Numbered from the stretch's first letter, positions 24,803 through 32,183 are shown. The stretch is 64,000 nt of DNA from Brachybacterium massiliense (GCF_900184245.1 NZ_FXXB01000008.1:682001-746000); one strand, 5' to 3'. Numbers and translations are program-made. Notes: a model not told the origin generated them from the sequence alone.

Positions 24803-25032
24803 GCCGGCACCGCCCGGGCGCGCGCGTGCGGCTGCGCCGCGGCCGCGTCGCGCACATCGTCGCCTCGACCGCTCCGGATGACCCGGCCCGCTTCACCCTC
24901 TGCGGCATGCCCGTCCTTCTCGACGACCGCGCCGCGCTGCCCGAGGACCCCGACTGCACCGGCTGCTACAACCGCCCGGCCCGGAGGAGGCGATCGCGTG
25001 GGACAGACCTTTCACGTCTACCCGGTCGATGA
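24799..25032 (+). CDS. Small basic protein with Cys pairs
   Basis: A 77-residue GTG-start protein. The N-terminus is Arg-rich (RHRPGARVRLRRGRVAH), then come FTLCGMPV and DCTGCYN, so three Cys may form part of a zinc site of the type often seen in actinophage early proteins. Its 3' end overlaps the next gene by 35 bases in another frame. Confidence 0.55.
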   Translation: MSRHRPGARVRLRRGRVAHIVASTAPDDPARFTLCGMPVLLDDRAALPEDPDCTGCYNRPARRRRSRGTDLSRLPGR

Positions 25033-25168
25033 CCTGATTGCGCACGACACCGAGACCGAGGACTGCATCTGCGGTCCCAAGATCGAGCTGGTCCCCTCCG
25101 AAACGGGCGACGGCTGGCTGATCACTCACAACTCCCTCGACGGAAGAGAAGCCAAGGAGAACCGATGA
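24998..25168 (+). CDS. 56-residue conserved-looking actinophage protein
   Basis: The GTG start has a strong GGAGGAGG ribosome site 7 bases upstream. VYPVDDLIAHDTETEDCICG and the C-terminal HNSLDGRE are patterns I associate with a frequent small actinophage protein of unknown role. It overlaps the end of the previous gene and is coupled to the next by ATGA. Confidence 0.65.
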   Translation: MGQTFHVYPVDDLIAHDTETEDCICGPKIELVPSETGDGWLITHNSLDGREAKENR

Positions 25169-25488
25169 GCACGACCACGATCTACGTCCCCACCCCTGTC
25201 GAGACGCTCGAGCAGGCGAAGGCGCTGCCCCACGGCACCATCGCTCGCGTCCAGCTCGAGGAGAAGGACGACTGGACCGTCCTCGCCCTCTCCGATCTGA
25301 AGAACCCGAAGCAGCCGGGCGCCCGGTTCTGGTTCGCGCCGATGAGCTTCAACGCCTTCCTCGACGACGCGATCGTCGGCGGCATCGCCCTGACCCCCAT
25401 CGAGGTGGAGATCGAGCAGATCCGCGAGACCGAGGGCCGCCGCCGGGCGAAGACGCTCTTCGTCACCCCGTGGGAGGAGACCCGATGA
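25165..25488 (+). CDS. Early phage protein, paralogue of the gene at 26373
   Basis: A 107-residue protein. The N-terminus (IYVPTPVETLEQAKALPHGT) and the C-terminal TLFVTPWEETR recur in the protein at 26373-26678, so the two look like a duplicated pair. No catalytic motif is visible. It is coupled to both neighbours by ATGA. Confidence 0.6.
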   Translation: MSTTTIYVPTPVETLEQAKALPHGTIARVQLEEKDDWTVLALSDLKNPKQPGARFWFAPMSFNAFLDDAIVGGIALTPIEVEIEQIRETEGRRRAKTLFVTPWEETR

Positions 25489-26015
25489 CCACCTCGACCA
25501 TGTACCTGTTCACTGGCGAGACGAACGTCCGGACTACCCGCCGTGAGCGCTACGGGCACAGTGGTGCAAAGCGCTACGAGAGCGCGGCGGTGGCCGTGAC
25601 CGTGCTCGCCGCAGACCAGGCCGCCGCCGAGCGGATCGCCGGCGCGATGCTCAGCACCCCGGACGACACCCCCGGCGGCGCCTTCAGCCACCACGTCGAC
25701 ACGCACACCCGCTGCTTCACGTGGACCCGTGTCGAGCCCGCACCCGCCGGCATCGCCGAGGCAGAGCAGCTCCGGCAGGAGCTCGTCCAGACCGTCGCCC
25801 TGCTCGACGAAGCCCGGTCGGACCTCAGAGTCTCCGAACGGCAGGCATCCGACGAGCGCGAGCGCGGCGAGTACACACAGCAGCGGATCACGGACGTGTA
25901 CGCGCTGCACAGCCCGGCAGGATCGCCCCCGGTGTGTCAGCACTGCCAGGGCTCGCAGGGCGGGCACCCTCCCTTCCCGTGCCCCACGATCCGCGCGCTC
26001 GAGGGGGACGCATGA
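25485..26015 (+). CDS. Early phage protein with a C-terminal Cys motif
   Basis: A 176-residue protein. The N-terminal alpha/beta part contains VTVLAADQAAAERIAGAML. A helical middle follows, and then VCQHCQGSQGGHPPFPCP, which could bind a metal. Function is unknown. It is coupled to its neighbours by ATGA. Confidence 0.6.
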   Translation: MTTSTMYLFTGETNVRTTRRERYGHSGAKRYESAAVAVTVLAADQAAAERIAGAMLSTPDDTPGGAFSHHVDTHTRCFTWTRVEPAPAGIAEAEQLRQELVQTVALLDEARSDLRVSERQASDERERGEYTQQRITDVYALHSPAGSPPVCQHCQGSQGGHPPFPCPTIRALEGDA

Positions 26016-26155
26016 GGTTCCCGACCATCGAAGAGGCTTTCGAGGCTGCCGGGTGCATCGCGTTCGGGCACCAGTGGGAGCACATCACCCGCCGCAGGAC
26101 CGAGGAGGTGTACCGATGCACCGAGTGTGGTGCGACCGAGAGGAAGCCCAGATGA
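26012..26155 (+). CDS. 47-residue zinc-ribbon-like microprotein
   Basis: The C-terminal half reads EEVYRCTECGATERKPR, a CxxC knuckle preceded by HQWEHITRR, resembling the small zinc-ribbon peptides found through actinophage genomes. ATGA overlaps lie on both sides. Confidence 0.6.
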   Translation: MRFPTIEEAFEAAGCIAFGHQWEHITRRRTEEVYRCTECGATERKPR

Positions 26156-26376
26156 CCACTCCGCAGCCCAAGACCGTGAAGCTCTCCATCTCCCTGACCG
26201 CCGACGGTCAGCTCGGCTTCAGCAGCGCGGGGAGCAGCCCGGACACCACCGCGCATGACCAGTGCCGGGCGCTCATGCTCGGGATCTACGTCCTCTGCCG
26301 GCAGACGATCGGCGGCAGCCCCGACACCGAGGTGATCCAGGACCTGAAGGACTGGGCCGACGAGGTGATGTCATGA
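26152..26376 (+). CDS. 74-residue early protein, function unknown
   Basis: A short beta-rich beginning (TVKLSISLTADGQLGF) is followed by helices (QCRALMLGIYVLCRQTI, VIQDLKDWADEVM). It is coupled to both neighbours by ATGA. No family is recognised. Confidence 0.55.
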   Translation: MTTPQPKTVKLSISLTADGQLGFSSAGSSPDTTAHDQCRALMLGIYVLCRQTIGGSPDTEVIQDLKDWADEVMS

Positions 26377-26678
26377 CCGCCCGATTCGTCTACGTCCCGC
26401 GCCTGATCGAGTCCGCCGAGCAGGCCGAAGCACTGCCCATCGGGACCTGCGCGAAGATCGAGGAGACCGCCGGTACCGGCACCTGGTACGCGCCGCCACG
26501 AGTCAACATCGGCCGTGGCATGTGGTCCGGTGACGACCTCTACCGCTGCTCCGACATGGTCGGCTGGACGGCTCTCGTGCCCATCGAAGCCGAGGAGGGG
26601 ACCGACACCATCGAGACCGGCGAGGGGCACTTTTACACCCGCACCCGCTTCGTCACCCCCTGGGAGGAGCCCCGATGA
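26373..26678 (+). CDS. Early phage protein, paralogue of the gene at 25165
   Basis: A 101-residue protein beginning VYVPRLIESAEQAEALPIGT and ending RTRFVTPWEEPR, close in pattern to the protein at 25165-25488. The middles differ, so duplication followed by divergence is likely. Function is unknown. Confidence 0.6.
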   Translation: MTARFVYVPRLIESAEQAEALPIGTCAKIEETAGTGTWYAPPRVNIGRGMWSGDDLYRCSDMVGWTALVPIEAEEGTDTIETGEGHFYTRTRFVTPWEEPR

Positions 26679-27055
26679 GTATTTACGCAGGACCGTTCTG
26701 GGAGGTCGGCGGCCGGGGCAACCCCGGCAGCGTCCGCACCCGCGACAGCGTCAAGGACTACGCCGCCGGGCGCCGTGGGGCGAACCGGTATCCCACCGAC
26801 CACACCGGGTCGGTGGCCGTGATCGGCCTCTCGGTGATCCCCGACCACTGCGTCCCGGGGAACGACGAAGGCGACGAATGGGGCGACCGCTGTCGTCTCA
26901 CGATCGACCGCTGGGACCCGAAGTGGAAGCAGCCGATGGCCGTGCCCGACGCCGGCGGGTCTCTCATCCTCGACATCCCCGCGGCACGAGCACTCGCAGC
27001 CGCCCTCGCCGAGTGGGCCGATGGCGCCACCGCATCTCCGAAGGAGCCCCGATGA
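26675..27055 (+). CDS. Early phage protein, function unknown
   Basis: A 126-residue protein (YAGPFWEVGGRGNPGSVRTR, LTIDRWDPKWKQPMAVPD) rich in Trp, Gly and Asp, ending in a helix (ARALAAALAEWADG). It may be a small beta-rich domain. No family is recognised. It is coupled by ATGA to both neighbours. Confidence 0.55.
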   Translation: MSIYAGPFWEVGGRGNPGSVRTRDSVKDYAAGRRGANRYPTDHTGSVAVIGLSVIPDHCVPGNDEGDEWGDRCRLTIDRWDPKWKQPMAVPDAGGSLILDIPAARALAAALAEWADGATASPKEPR

Positions 27056-27357
27056 TCACCGAGCAGACCCGCCGGCGGCGCCGCGGCCGCGCGATCCGGA
27101 AGGCACGCCGCGCACAGCAGCACCACCGCACCGCGCAGTCCCCCTTCGACAGGTTCCACCGATGGAGCTCCGAGGGGATCACCGCCACGGTCGCCCGGAC
27201 GCTCGACGCGCTCGCCGGAGCCCTCGTGGCCATCGGCACCACAGCCCGCGTGGCCGCGAGCCGGATCACGCCCCTGCTCCTAACCCCGCGCGATGGCGCC
27301 GGCGCTCGCCGGCAGCTGCTCCACAACGGGCGGGCGCCGAGGAAGGGAGGGAGGTGA
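27052..27357 (+). CDS. Basic early protein with one possible membrane helix
   Basis: A 101-residue protein with a very basic N-terminus (RRRRRGRAIRKARRAQQHHR), a moderately hydrophobic central helix (TLDALAGALVAIGTTARVAA) and a basic tail. It is probably membrane- or nucleic-acid-associated. Function is unknown. Confidence 0.5.
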   Translation: MITEQTRRRRRGRAIRKARRAQQHHRTAQSPFDRFHRWSSEGITATVARTLDALAGALVAIGTTARVAASRITPLLLTPRDGAGARRQLLHNGRAPRKGGR

Positions 27358-27363
27358 TGAGCG

Positions 27364-27435
27364 ATGGCGCAGATCTGTGATTCCTGCGGCCGGGTGATCA
27401 ACCCGGTGACGAGCGAATGTGCATGTTCGGACTGA
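27364..27435 (+). CDS. 23-residue Cys microprotein
   Basis: A tiny frame, MAQICDSCGRVINPVTSECA plus CSD, has CxxC and CxC pairs that could bind one zinc. A purine-rich GGAGGGAGG ribosome site stands upstream of ATG 27364. Its size makes the call tentative. Confidence 0.4.
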   Translation: MAQICDSCGRVINPVTSECACSD

Positions 27436-27450
27436 TGGGAGTGAGGGCCT

Positions 27451-28728
27451 GTGGCCTGGTTAAAGACGGGTGATACCGCGGCGATGGATGAGCGTGTGCT
27501 CGACGTCGCGGAGCTCGAGACGGCGGAGCCGTGGTCGGTGAACGAGGTGTTCGGCTTCGTGTCGCGCATGTTCATCCAGGCGGCTCAGCAGGGCAGCGAC
27601 TACCGCGTGTCGATGGGCACGGCGATGGCGCTCTCGCCGCGGTATGAGCTGCTGCTTTTGCAGGCCTCACAGACGGGGCTGCTGGAGCTCGCCGTCGAGG
27701 ACGGCCGGCGGATGATCCGTCTGGTCGCAGATGGGGACTTTCACCATCTGCGAACGCGCGAGGAGATCGAGCACGAGAACGCCCGCAAGGCGAACAACTC
27801 CGACCCCTCGCTCACGGTGCCTGCCCGGCGCCGCGATGGAGATGCGTGCCGCTACTGCGGGAAGGTCGTCAACTGGGCTGACCGGAAGGGCAACAGGGGT
27901 GGGACGTACGACCACCTGAAGCTGCCCGCCCAGAGCTACCACGAGCTCGTCGTCGCGTGCATCGAGTGCAACAGCGGCCGCCGGGACGGTTCCAAGGGCC
28001 GTGATGCCCGCTACCCGCTTCTGCCGGCACCCGTGGAGGGCCAGCAGTACTACTCGAAGTCCACGATCCAGTGGCTCGAGCAGAACGGCACTATCCTCAC
28101 CGAGCTCGGCCTGACGATCCCGAAGCGCCAGCGCGGCGCGAAGGACCGCCGACCGGGTGTCCAGACCCGGACTGACGCGACCCCCGCCCAGGGGCGTGCG
28201 TCCACCACCGAGGGTGCAGGGCCCGCGGCGTCGCCTCATGGCGGCGAACAACGACCTGCTGGCCCCCAGACGCGACCGGAGCCCGCGGCGCCGCACACCA
28301 GCGGCGAACAGCGACCCGAGCCTGCGCGCGGAGCCACCCCGACCGACGAGCATGCGGTGCCTGCGCGTGCTTCCGAGGACCCTGCTGACGCGGCGCCGCA
28401 TACCAGCGGCGAACAGCGCGCAGGCCACCCCTCGGAGGCACCAGACGCGGACCACATGCCCGATCAGGTCGCACCTGAGGTCGTCCAGAAACCCAATACA
28501 GCCAGGCGAAACGCTCTCGGCAGATCCGATCTGGATCCTGAGGGTGCGGGATCTGGATTTGCCGGGTCGGGACGGGACGGGTCGGGCCGGGAAGGGCCGG
28601 GACGGGGGCCGCCGGCCCGGCGGCCCCGCCTGGGAGACATCGAAGGAAGCGTGGTCGGAGAGGGAGGGGCAAGCGGTGAGGGCGATGGTGGATCCGCGGG
28701 TGAATCAGTTCCTGAAGATGGTCAATGA
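27451..28728 (+). CDS. HNH nuclease-like protein with a long disordered tail
   Basis: A 425-residue GTG-start protein. Residues 1-110 are a helical domain (EVFGFVSRMFIQAAQQGSDY). Residues about 125-190 form an HNH-type zinc nuclease core: ACRYCGKVVNWADRKG, TYDHLKLPAQSYHEL and CIECNSGRRD. The remaining 210 residues are low-complexity, with three related units around AAPHTSGEQRPEPA and a Gly/Arg/Ser run (GSGRDGSGREGPGRG). Its end overlaps the next gene by 53 bases in another frame. It may act in DNA processing or packaging. Confidence 0.75.
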   Translation: MAWLKTGDTAAMDERVLDVAELETAEPWSVNEVFGFVSRMFIQAAQQGSDYRVSMGTAMALSPRYELLLLQASQTGLLELAVEDGRRMIRLVADGDFHHLRTREEIEHENARKANNSDPSLTVPARRRDGDACRYCGKVVNWADRKGNRGGTYDHLKLPAQSYHELVVACIECNSGRRDGSKGRDARYPLLPAPVEGQQYYSKSTIQWLEQNGTILTELGLTIPKRQRGAKDRRPGVQTRTDATPAQGRASTTEGAGPAASPHGGEQRPAGPQTRPEPAAPHTSGEQRPEPARGATPTDEHAVPARASEDPADAAPHTSGEQRAGHPSEAPDADHMPDQVAPEVVQKPNTARRNALGRSDLDPEGAGSGFAGSGRDGSGREGPGRGPPARRPRLGDIEGSVVGEGGASGEGDGGSAGESVPEDGQ

Positions 28729-29209
28729 TCTGGAGGAGGCTGCTCGTGTGCTTCCTCGGTGGGCGAAGCGGAAGGTCGAGGGTCCGTCGGGTGGTGGTTC
28801 TGGCTCGGCGGTGCTGGTGAATGTGACCGGGCTCGATCTGGCTCGCGAGATCCATGCCGTGCTCGTGCCGTGGTGTGAGCAGGTGGCTGAGGAGTGTGGG
28901 CTCGACCCGTTGTGGCCAGAGGTGTCGTCGTGGGCGCAGACTCCGTCGGGCGCGTGGGTTGCGACGGGTGGGAACACTGGCGAGGTCGCTCGGTGGTTAC
29001 GGGCGAACGCTGGCTTCGTAATCGAGCAGCCGTGGTATGCGGACGAGATGTGGCCCGAGCTGCTCGAGCTACGTCGGAAGGCCCGGGCGCTGATGGGGTT
29101 GTGGCGGTCACCGCGGTCGATGCGTGATGCGGTGATCGAGGCCGCGGCGTCGGGTGGGTCGCTCGAGGAGATGCGGGAGGTGGCGCGTGCACGCCGAGCA
29201 GAAGCCTGA
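28676..29209 (+). CDS. Early/packaging-region protein, function unknown
   Basis: A 177-residue protein starting at GTG 28676 with GGAGGGG upstream (ATG 28685 is an alternative). It is helical: NQFLKMVNDLEEAARVLPRW, AREIHAVLVPWCEQVAEECG and MWPELLELRRKARALMGLWR. Similar proteins often precede a short HTH gene at the end of actinophage early operons. No motif assigns a function. It overlaps both neighbours. Confidence 0.6.
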   Translation: MRAMVDPRVNQFLKMVNDLEEAARVLPRWAKRKVEGPSGGGSGSAVLVNVTGLDLAREIHAVLVPWCEQVAEECGLDPLWPEVSSWAQTPSGAWVATGGNTGEVARWLRANAGFVIEQPWYADEMWPELLELRRKARALMGLWRSPRSMRDAVIEAAASGGSLEEMREVARARRAEA

Positions 29210-29414
29210 GGGTCTGGTCGTTGACCGGGCGTGGATCACGAGGATGTACGGGCTCTCCGACCGGTGGATCCGGCAGGAGCTCCCGGTCCACGAGTACGGG
29301 CGGGGCGGCAAGGCGCTGCACCTGTTGACGCCTGATGTGGTGGGGCGGCTGTCGAGCACTCCGTCTCGACGCCGTGGGAGGCGCGACACGCCGCGTCGTT
29401 CTGGGGGTCCTTGA
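29187..29414 (+). CDS. Small HTH protein (excisionase-like)
   Basis: A 75-residue GTG-start protein. The HTH-like segment DRAWITRMYGLSDRWIRQEL is followed by VHEYGRGGKALHLLTPDVVG, the shape of MerR/excisionase-type winged helices used by phage directionality factors or terminase-site proteins. The basic tail suggests DNA binding. It is the last early gene before a terminator. Confidence 0.6.
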   Translation: MHAEQKPEGLVVDRAWITRMYGLSDRWIRQELPVHEYGRGGKALHLLTPDVVGRLSSTPSRRRGRRDTPRRSGGP

Positions 29415-29782
29415 CGCTATGCCACCCTAATGCCACCCTGATCGTGATCTTGGTGCACTGTCACCTTCGGCCCGTTCGCACATGCGCGAGCGGGCCGTTC
29501 GCATGCCTGCCGGCGGCCGGGCCAGCCTCACCATCCTCCTGGACCCCGTGCTCGGACCCGAGCCGCCGGCACCCATCTCGCCCCGCGAGTCCCTGAGGGG
29601 GTGGCCACGATGTGACCTCCTCTCGTGTTGCTGGGCCAGAACCCCGAGGTGCTGCTCCTCCTCGGGTCCCCGGGTTGAAGCCCCCTGATCGGTGTGCTCC
29701 CTGTGGGGCCGTGGCTCGGTGGCGAGCTCCCCTACCTCGCCGCCGAGCCTTCGGCTGCGCCTCGTTGACGAAGGAGTTCTTC
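29415..29782. other. Noncoding gap between early operon and packaging region
   Basis: About 370 bases with no convincing gene. Contents: a repeated GCCACCCT near 29420-29440, a terminator hairpin at 29468-29497, a second hairpin at 29642-29667 (CCCCGAGG with CCTCGGG) and a GGCGAG/CTCGCC pair near 29722-29743. Late-promoter or small-RNA functions are possible, but no clear promoter boxes were found. A short plus frame (29482-29688) has poor composition. Confidence 0.5.
29468..29497 (+). terminator. Terminator of the early operon
   Basis: CGGCCCG at 29468-29474 pairs with CGGGCCG at 29491-29497, with inner TCGC/GCGA pairing around a short loop, and TTCG follows. It stands 54 bases after the last early gene. 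Confidence 0.6.
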
Positions 29783-30007
29783 ATGGATCCGCGCGACCAG
29801 CTTCTGCAGCACCTCGAGCACGCCGACCTCGATGGCGTAGACGAGCTCGAGGACGGAGACGTGATCACCGGCGCCGTGGTGCTGCTTCGGGTGGAGCGCC
29901 TCTCGGAGGAGGGCACGGCCGTGGTGATGACCAGTGACGTGGACTTCTTCTCCCAGCTCGGGCTGCTGACGGCGGCGCGGGATCTGATGCGTGACGACGG
30001 GGAATGA
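29783..30007 (+). CDS. Small acidic protein, function unknown
   Basis: A 74-residue acidic protein (QLLQHLEHADLDGVDELEDG, VMTSDVDFFSQLGLLTAA) with a good GAAGGAG ribosome site 6 bases before ATG 29783. No family is recognised. Its stop overlaps the HNH gene start by 4 bases (ATGA), so it is probably part of the packaging-region transcript. Confidence 0.65.
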   Translation: MDPRDQLLQHLEHADLDGVDELEDGDVITGAVVLLRVERLSEEGTAVVMTSDVDFFSQLGLLTAARDLMRDDGE

Positions 30008-30327
30008 TGGCGACCTACTCCCGGCCACACTACGACTCGTACCGGGACCTGGCCGAGGCGCTGAGACGCAAGGCTCGGGCACAGGATCTGCCGTGTCACC
30101 TGTGCGGTAGGCGGATCGATTGGGATGCGGACTGGCGTGACCAGTGGTCGTACACCTACGACCATGACGTGCCGATCGTGGCGGGTGGTGATCCGCGTGG
30201 GCCTGGCAGACAGGCCCACCGAAGATGAAGCTGTAACGCGCGACGCTCCGACCGGGTCGAGTTCGAGCCCGTGCGCCGGCCGCGGACTACGAAGGACTGG
30301 ACTGGTGGTCGATCCGGGAGGAGGTGA
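30004..30327 (+). pseudogene. HNH endonuclease interrupted by an in-frame TGA
   Basis: The N-terminal part is a good HNH core: DLPCHLCGRRIDWDADW, then YTYDHDVPIVAGGDPRGPG and QAHRR, ending at TGA 30226-30228 after 74 residues. The same frame continues with SCNARRSDRVEFEP and RRPRTTKDW, which is what normally follows (AHR-x-CN-x-R ... T-T-K/R-D-W). The stop removes the last Cys/Asn element of the fold. The AGATGA hexamer before AGC looks like a small insertion next to GAAG-type repeats. HNH genes beside terminase can be needed for packaging, so the intact HNH gene downstream may have replaced it. Confidence 0.65.
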
Positions 30328-30332
30328 TCCCG

Positions 30333-30893
30333 GTGGCGAGATCGGTGTGTTCGGTGGACAGTTGCTCCAATCCTGCGAGACACAAGGGCGCAGACCTCTG
30401 CGCCAAGCACTACCACCGGCTCTACCGCCACGGCAGCGTCGACCTCACCGCGCAGGCAAGTGGAATCTCAGTCCGAAAGCCCCGTAGGTACAGGACGATC
30501 ACAATGAAGCACCACCCCCTCGCGATGGCGAACGGCAAGGTGTACCGGCACCGCATGGTTCTGTATGACGCTCTCGGCGGGGAGGACCCCGAGTGCTACT
30601 GGTGCGGGAAGCAGCTTCGCTGGTCTGCGCGCCGAGGTGATCCGTCCTGCGTGCACGTGGACCATCTGGATGGAGACACCGGGAACGACGAGCGTGCCAA
30701 CCTCGAGCCATCATGCGGTGGATGCAATTCGGGTCGAGGCATCCAGGAGCGAAGCCGAGCGCTTCGGGCAGCTGGCCTGTGGTCTGGGTACGACACCGTC
30801 GCCACCCTGAAACGGGGTGGGAGAGCTGAGAACGTGGAGGCTCGGCGGCTCGGCAGGGCAGAGGCCGCGACCGACGGCTGCGCACGAGTGTGA
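30333..30893 (+). CDS. HNH endonuclease
   Basis: A 186-residue protein. The N-terminal Cys/His module is CSVDSCSNPARHKGADLCAK with HYHRLYRHG, a zinc-finger type common at the front of phage HNH proteins. The HNH core is CYWCGKQLRW, CVHVDHLDGDTGNDERANLE and CGGCNSGRG. The frame extends to GTG 30324, but GTG 30333 has the better ribosome-site spacing (GGAGGAGG). The last residues lie inside the left arm of a 31-bp inverted repeat. Position upstream of terminase suggests packaging nickase or homing functions. Confidence 0.85.
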   Translation: MARSVCSVDSCSNPARHKGADLCAKHYHRLYRHGSVDLTAQASGISVRKPRRYRTITMKHHPLAMANGKVYRHRMVLYDALGGEDPECYWCGKQLRWSARRGDPSCVHVDHLDGDTGNDERANLEPSCGGCNSGRGIQERSRALRAAGLWSGYDTVATLKRGGRAENVEARRLGRAEAATDGCARV

Positions 30894-30944
30894 CCCGGAG
30901 GGGCGCCCCCCCGTCCGGGTCACACTCGTGCGCAGCCGTCGGTC
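30869..30944. repeat. Perfect 31-bp inverted repeat upstream of the packaging genes
   Basis: Arms at 30869-30899 and 30914-30944 are exactly complementary, with a 14-base GC-rich centre that itself pairs GGG/CCC. An outer GGCC pair (30863-30866 with 30946-30949) adds to the stem. The left arm contains the stop codon of the HNH gene. No T run follows, so it is not a standard terminator. It could be a strong transcript end, a recombination or packaging signal, or a cruciform. Confidence 0.9.
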
Positions 30945-31190
30945 CGGCCCTCCCGCCTCCACACGCATAGTCGGGATTTCACACACAGATCTCGATTCTG
31001 GCCGTTGGACGGGAAGAGCCGAGATTCACACACAAACATGCAGGTCAGAGCGTCATTCACGGGCTCCATAGCGAACTATGTCGCTCACCGCTCGCTGGGC
31101 CTGCATCGATGCGATCGAGGCGGACAGGCATTGGACATCTCTGCAGGTCACCCCCTAGATTCGTCCCCTTCTTCGGGGTAGAATCGGGGC
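30945..31190. promoter_or_regulatory. Noncoding region before terminase genes with short repeats
   Basis: Direct repeats TTCACACACA at 30978-30987 and 31025-31034 are 47 bases apart. ATCTCG (30989-30994) and CGAGAT (31020-31025) form an inverted pair between them. A possible promoter TTGGAC (about 31131) and TAGATT (about 31156) has loose spacing, and a small CCCC/GGGG hairpin at 31165-31178 precedes the next start. By position, this may include the cos or pac site and the late promoter. Confidence 0.4.
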
Positions 31191-32165
31191 ATGAGGAGAC
31201 AGTGCGACTGCGGGGCGAGGATCCCCGTGAGCGAGCGGCCGGGGAGGCCCCGTCGCTACTGCTCCGCGCCGTGTCGAAAGCGGGCCTGGCGGCAGCGCCG
31301 TGCGGTGCCCCGCAAGATGCGGGCGACGCCGCGCTGGGTGCGGTGGACGCTCGAGCCTCGCAGGGACAAGCTCACGAAGGTGCCGCGTCAGCTGAACGGG
31401 CGGCACGCCTCGAGCACCGACCCGCGCACCTGGACGACGTTCGCCGCTGCGCGCTCCTCCTCGCTCGGCGAAGGGATCGGCTGGGTGCTCGGCGAGGGCA
31501 TCGGCTGCATCGACCTCGACGACTGCATCATCGACGGCCGCCTGCAGCCCTGGGCCGAGGAGATCATCCGCAAGTACCGACGCCGCGCCCTGCTGATCGA
31601 GCGCTCCTGGTCCGGTGAAGGCGTCCACATCTTCATGCGGATGAAGCCCGGCGCCGGCCGCCGCATCCGCGACGGCCGCAACATCGAGGTCTATCCCCCG
31701 GACTCGGGTCGCTACATCGCGGTGACCGGCCGTCGCTTCGATCTGGACGGAGGTGTGGTCGTGGAACGCGAGCTGAAGCCCTGCGGCACCCCAGCAGCCG
31801 CACGCCGGCACCGGCGCCGCGGAGAGCCCGTCTGCGAGGAGTGCCGCGCCGCCGAGCGGGAGGCCACTGCCCTCTCCCGGGCCGTGAAGCGTTCCGAGGC
31901 GCGCGAGGAAGCAGCGCAGGACGCCGAGCAGGTCCCGGAGAAGATCGACCAGCTGACCGAGCTGCGGTTCATGTACGGGCGGATCCGTGGCGCGCTGCAC
32001 CGCGCCGAGCCGAAGGAGGTCGCGACGCTCGTGAAGCAGGGCGACCAGATCCTCGCCCGCATCGCGCAGCTCGGCGAGGGCCCCGCTGTCCAGATGTCGC
32101 AGCCCGCTGGCGATGAGGTCGACGAGTTCCGCCGTAGGCGCGAGGACCGCCGTGTAGCGAGGTGA
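31191..32165 (+). CDS. Prim-pol-like protein in the small-terminase position
   Basis: A 324-residue protein of several parts. Residues 5-30 form a zinc knuckle (CDCG ... YCSAPCRKRAW). Residues about 45-185 resemble the bifunctional DNA primase/polymerase (AEP) domain: IGCIDLDDC supplies a D-x-D, WSGEGVHIFMR matches the S-G-x-G-x-H motif, and NIEVYPPDSGRYIAVTG matches motif III surroundings. A second zinc pair follows (CGTPAAARRHRRRGEPVCEEC region), and the C-terminal 100 residues are helical. The large terminase begins 18 bases later, so this may be the small terminase or a primase-terminase fusion. Activity is not proven by sequence alone. Confidence 0.65.
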   Translation: MRRQCDCGARIPVSERPGRPRRYCSAPCRKRAWRQRRAVPRKMRATPRWVRWTLEPRRDKLTKVPRQLNGRHASSTDPRTWTTFAAARSSSLGEGIGWVLGEGIGCIDLDDCIIDGRLQPWAEEIIRKYRRRALLIERSWSGEGVHIFMRMKPGAGRRIRDGRNIEVYPPDSGRYIAVTGRRFDLDGGVVVERELKPCGTPAAARRHRRRGEPVCEECRAAEREATALSRAVKRSEAREEAAQDAEQVPEKIDQLTELRFMYGRIRGALHRAEPKEVATLVKQGDQILARIAQLGEGPAVQMSQPAGDEVDEFRRRREDRRVAR

Positions 32166-32183
32166 ACCAGGGGGTGACCGTTC

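Noticed and set aside
28157..28675. Second reading frame through the disordered tail of the HNH protein
   Set aside because: Arg/Pro/Thr-rich shadow; only its 3' part from 28676 has a ribosome site and good composition.
30869..30944. The 31-bp inverted repeat as a simple Rho-independent terminator
   Set aside because: No T tract follows on either strand and the stem is much longer than usual, so it is recorded as an unexplained repeat.
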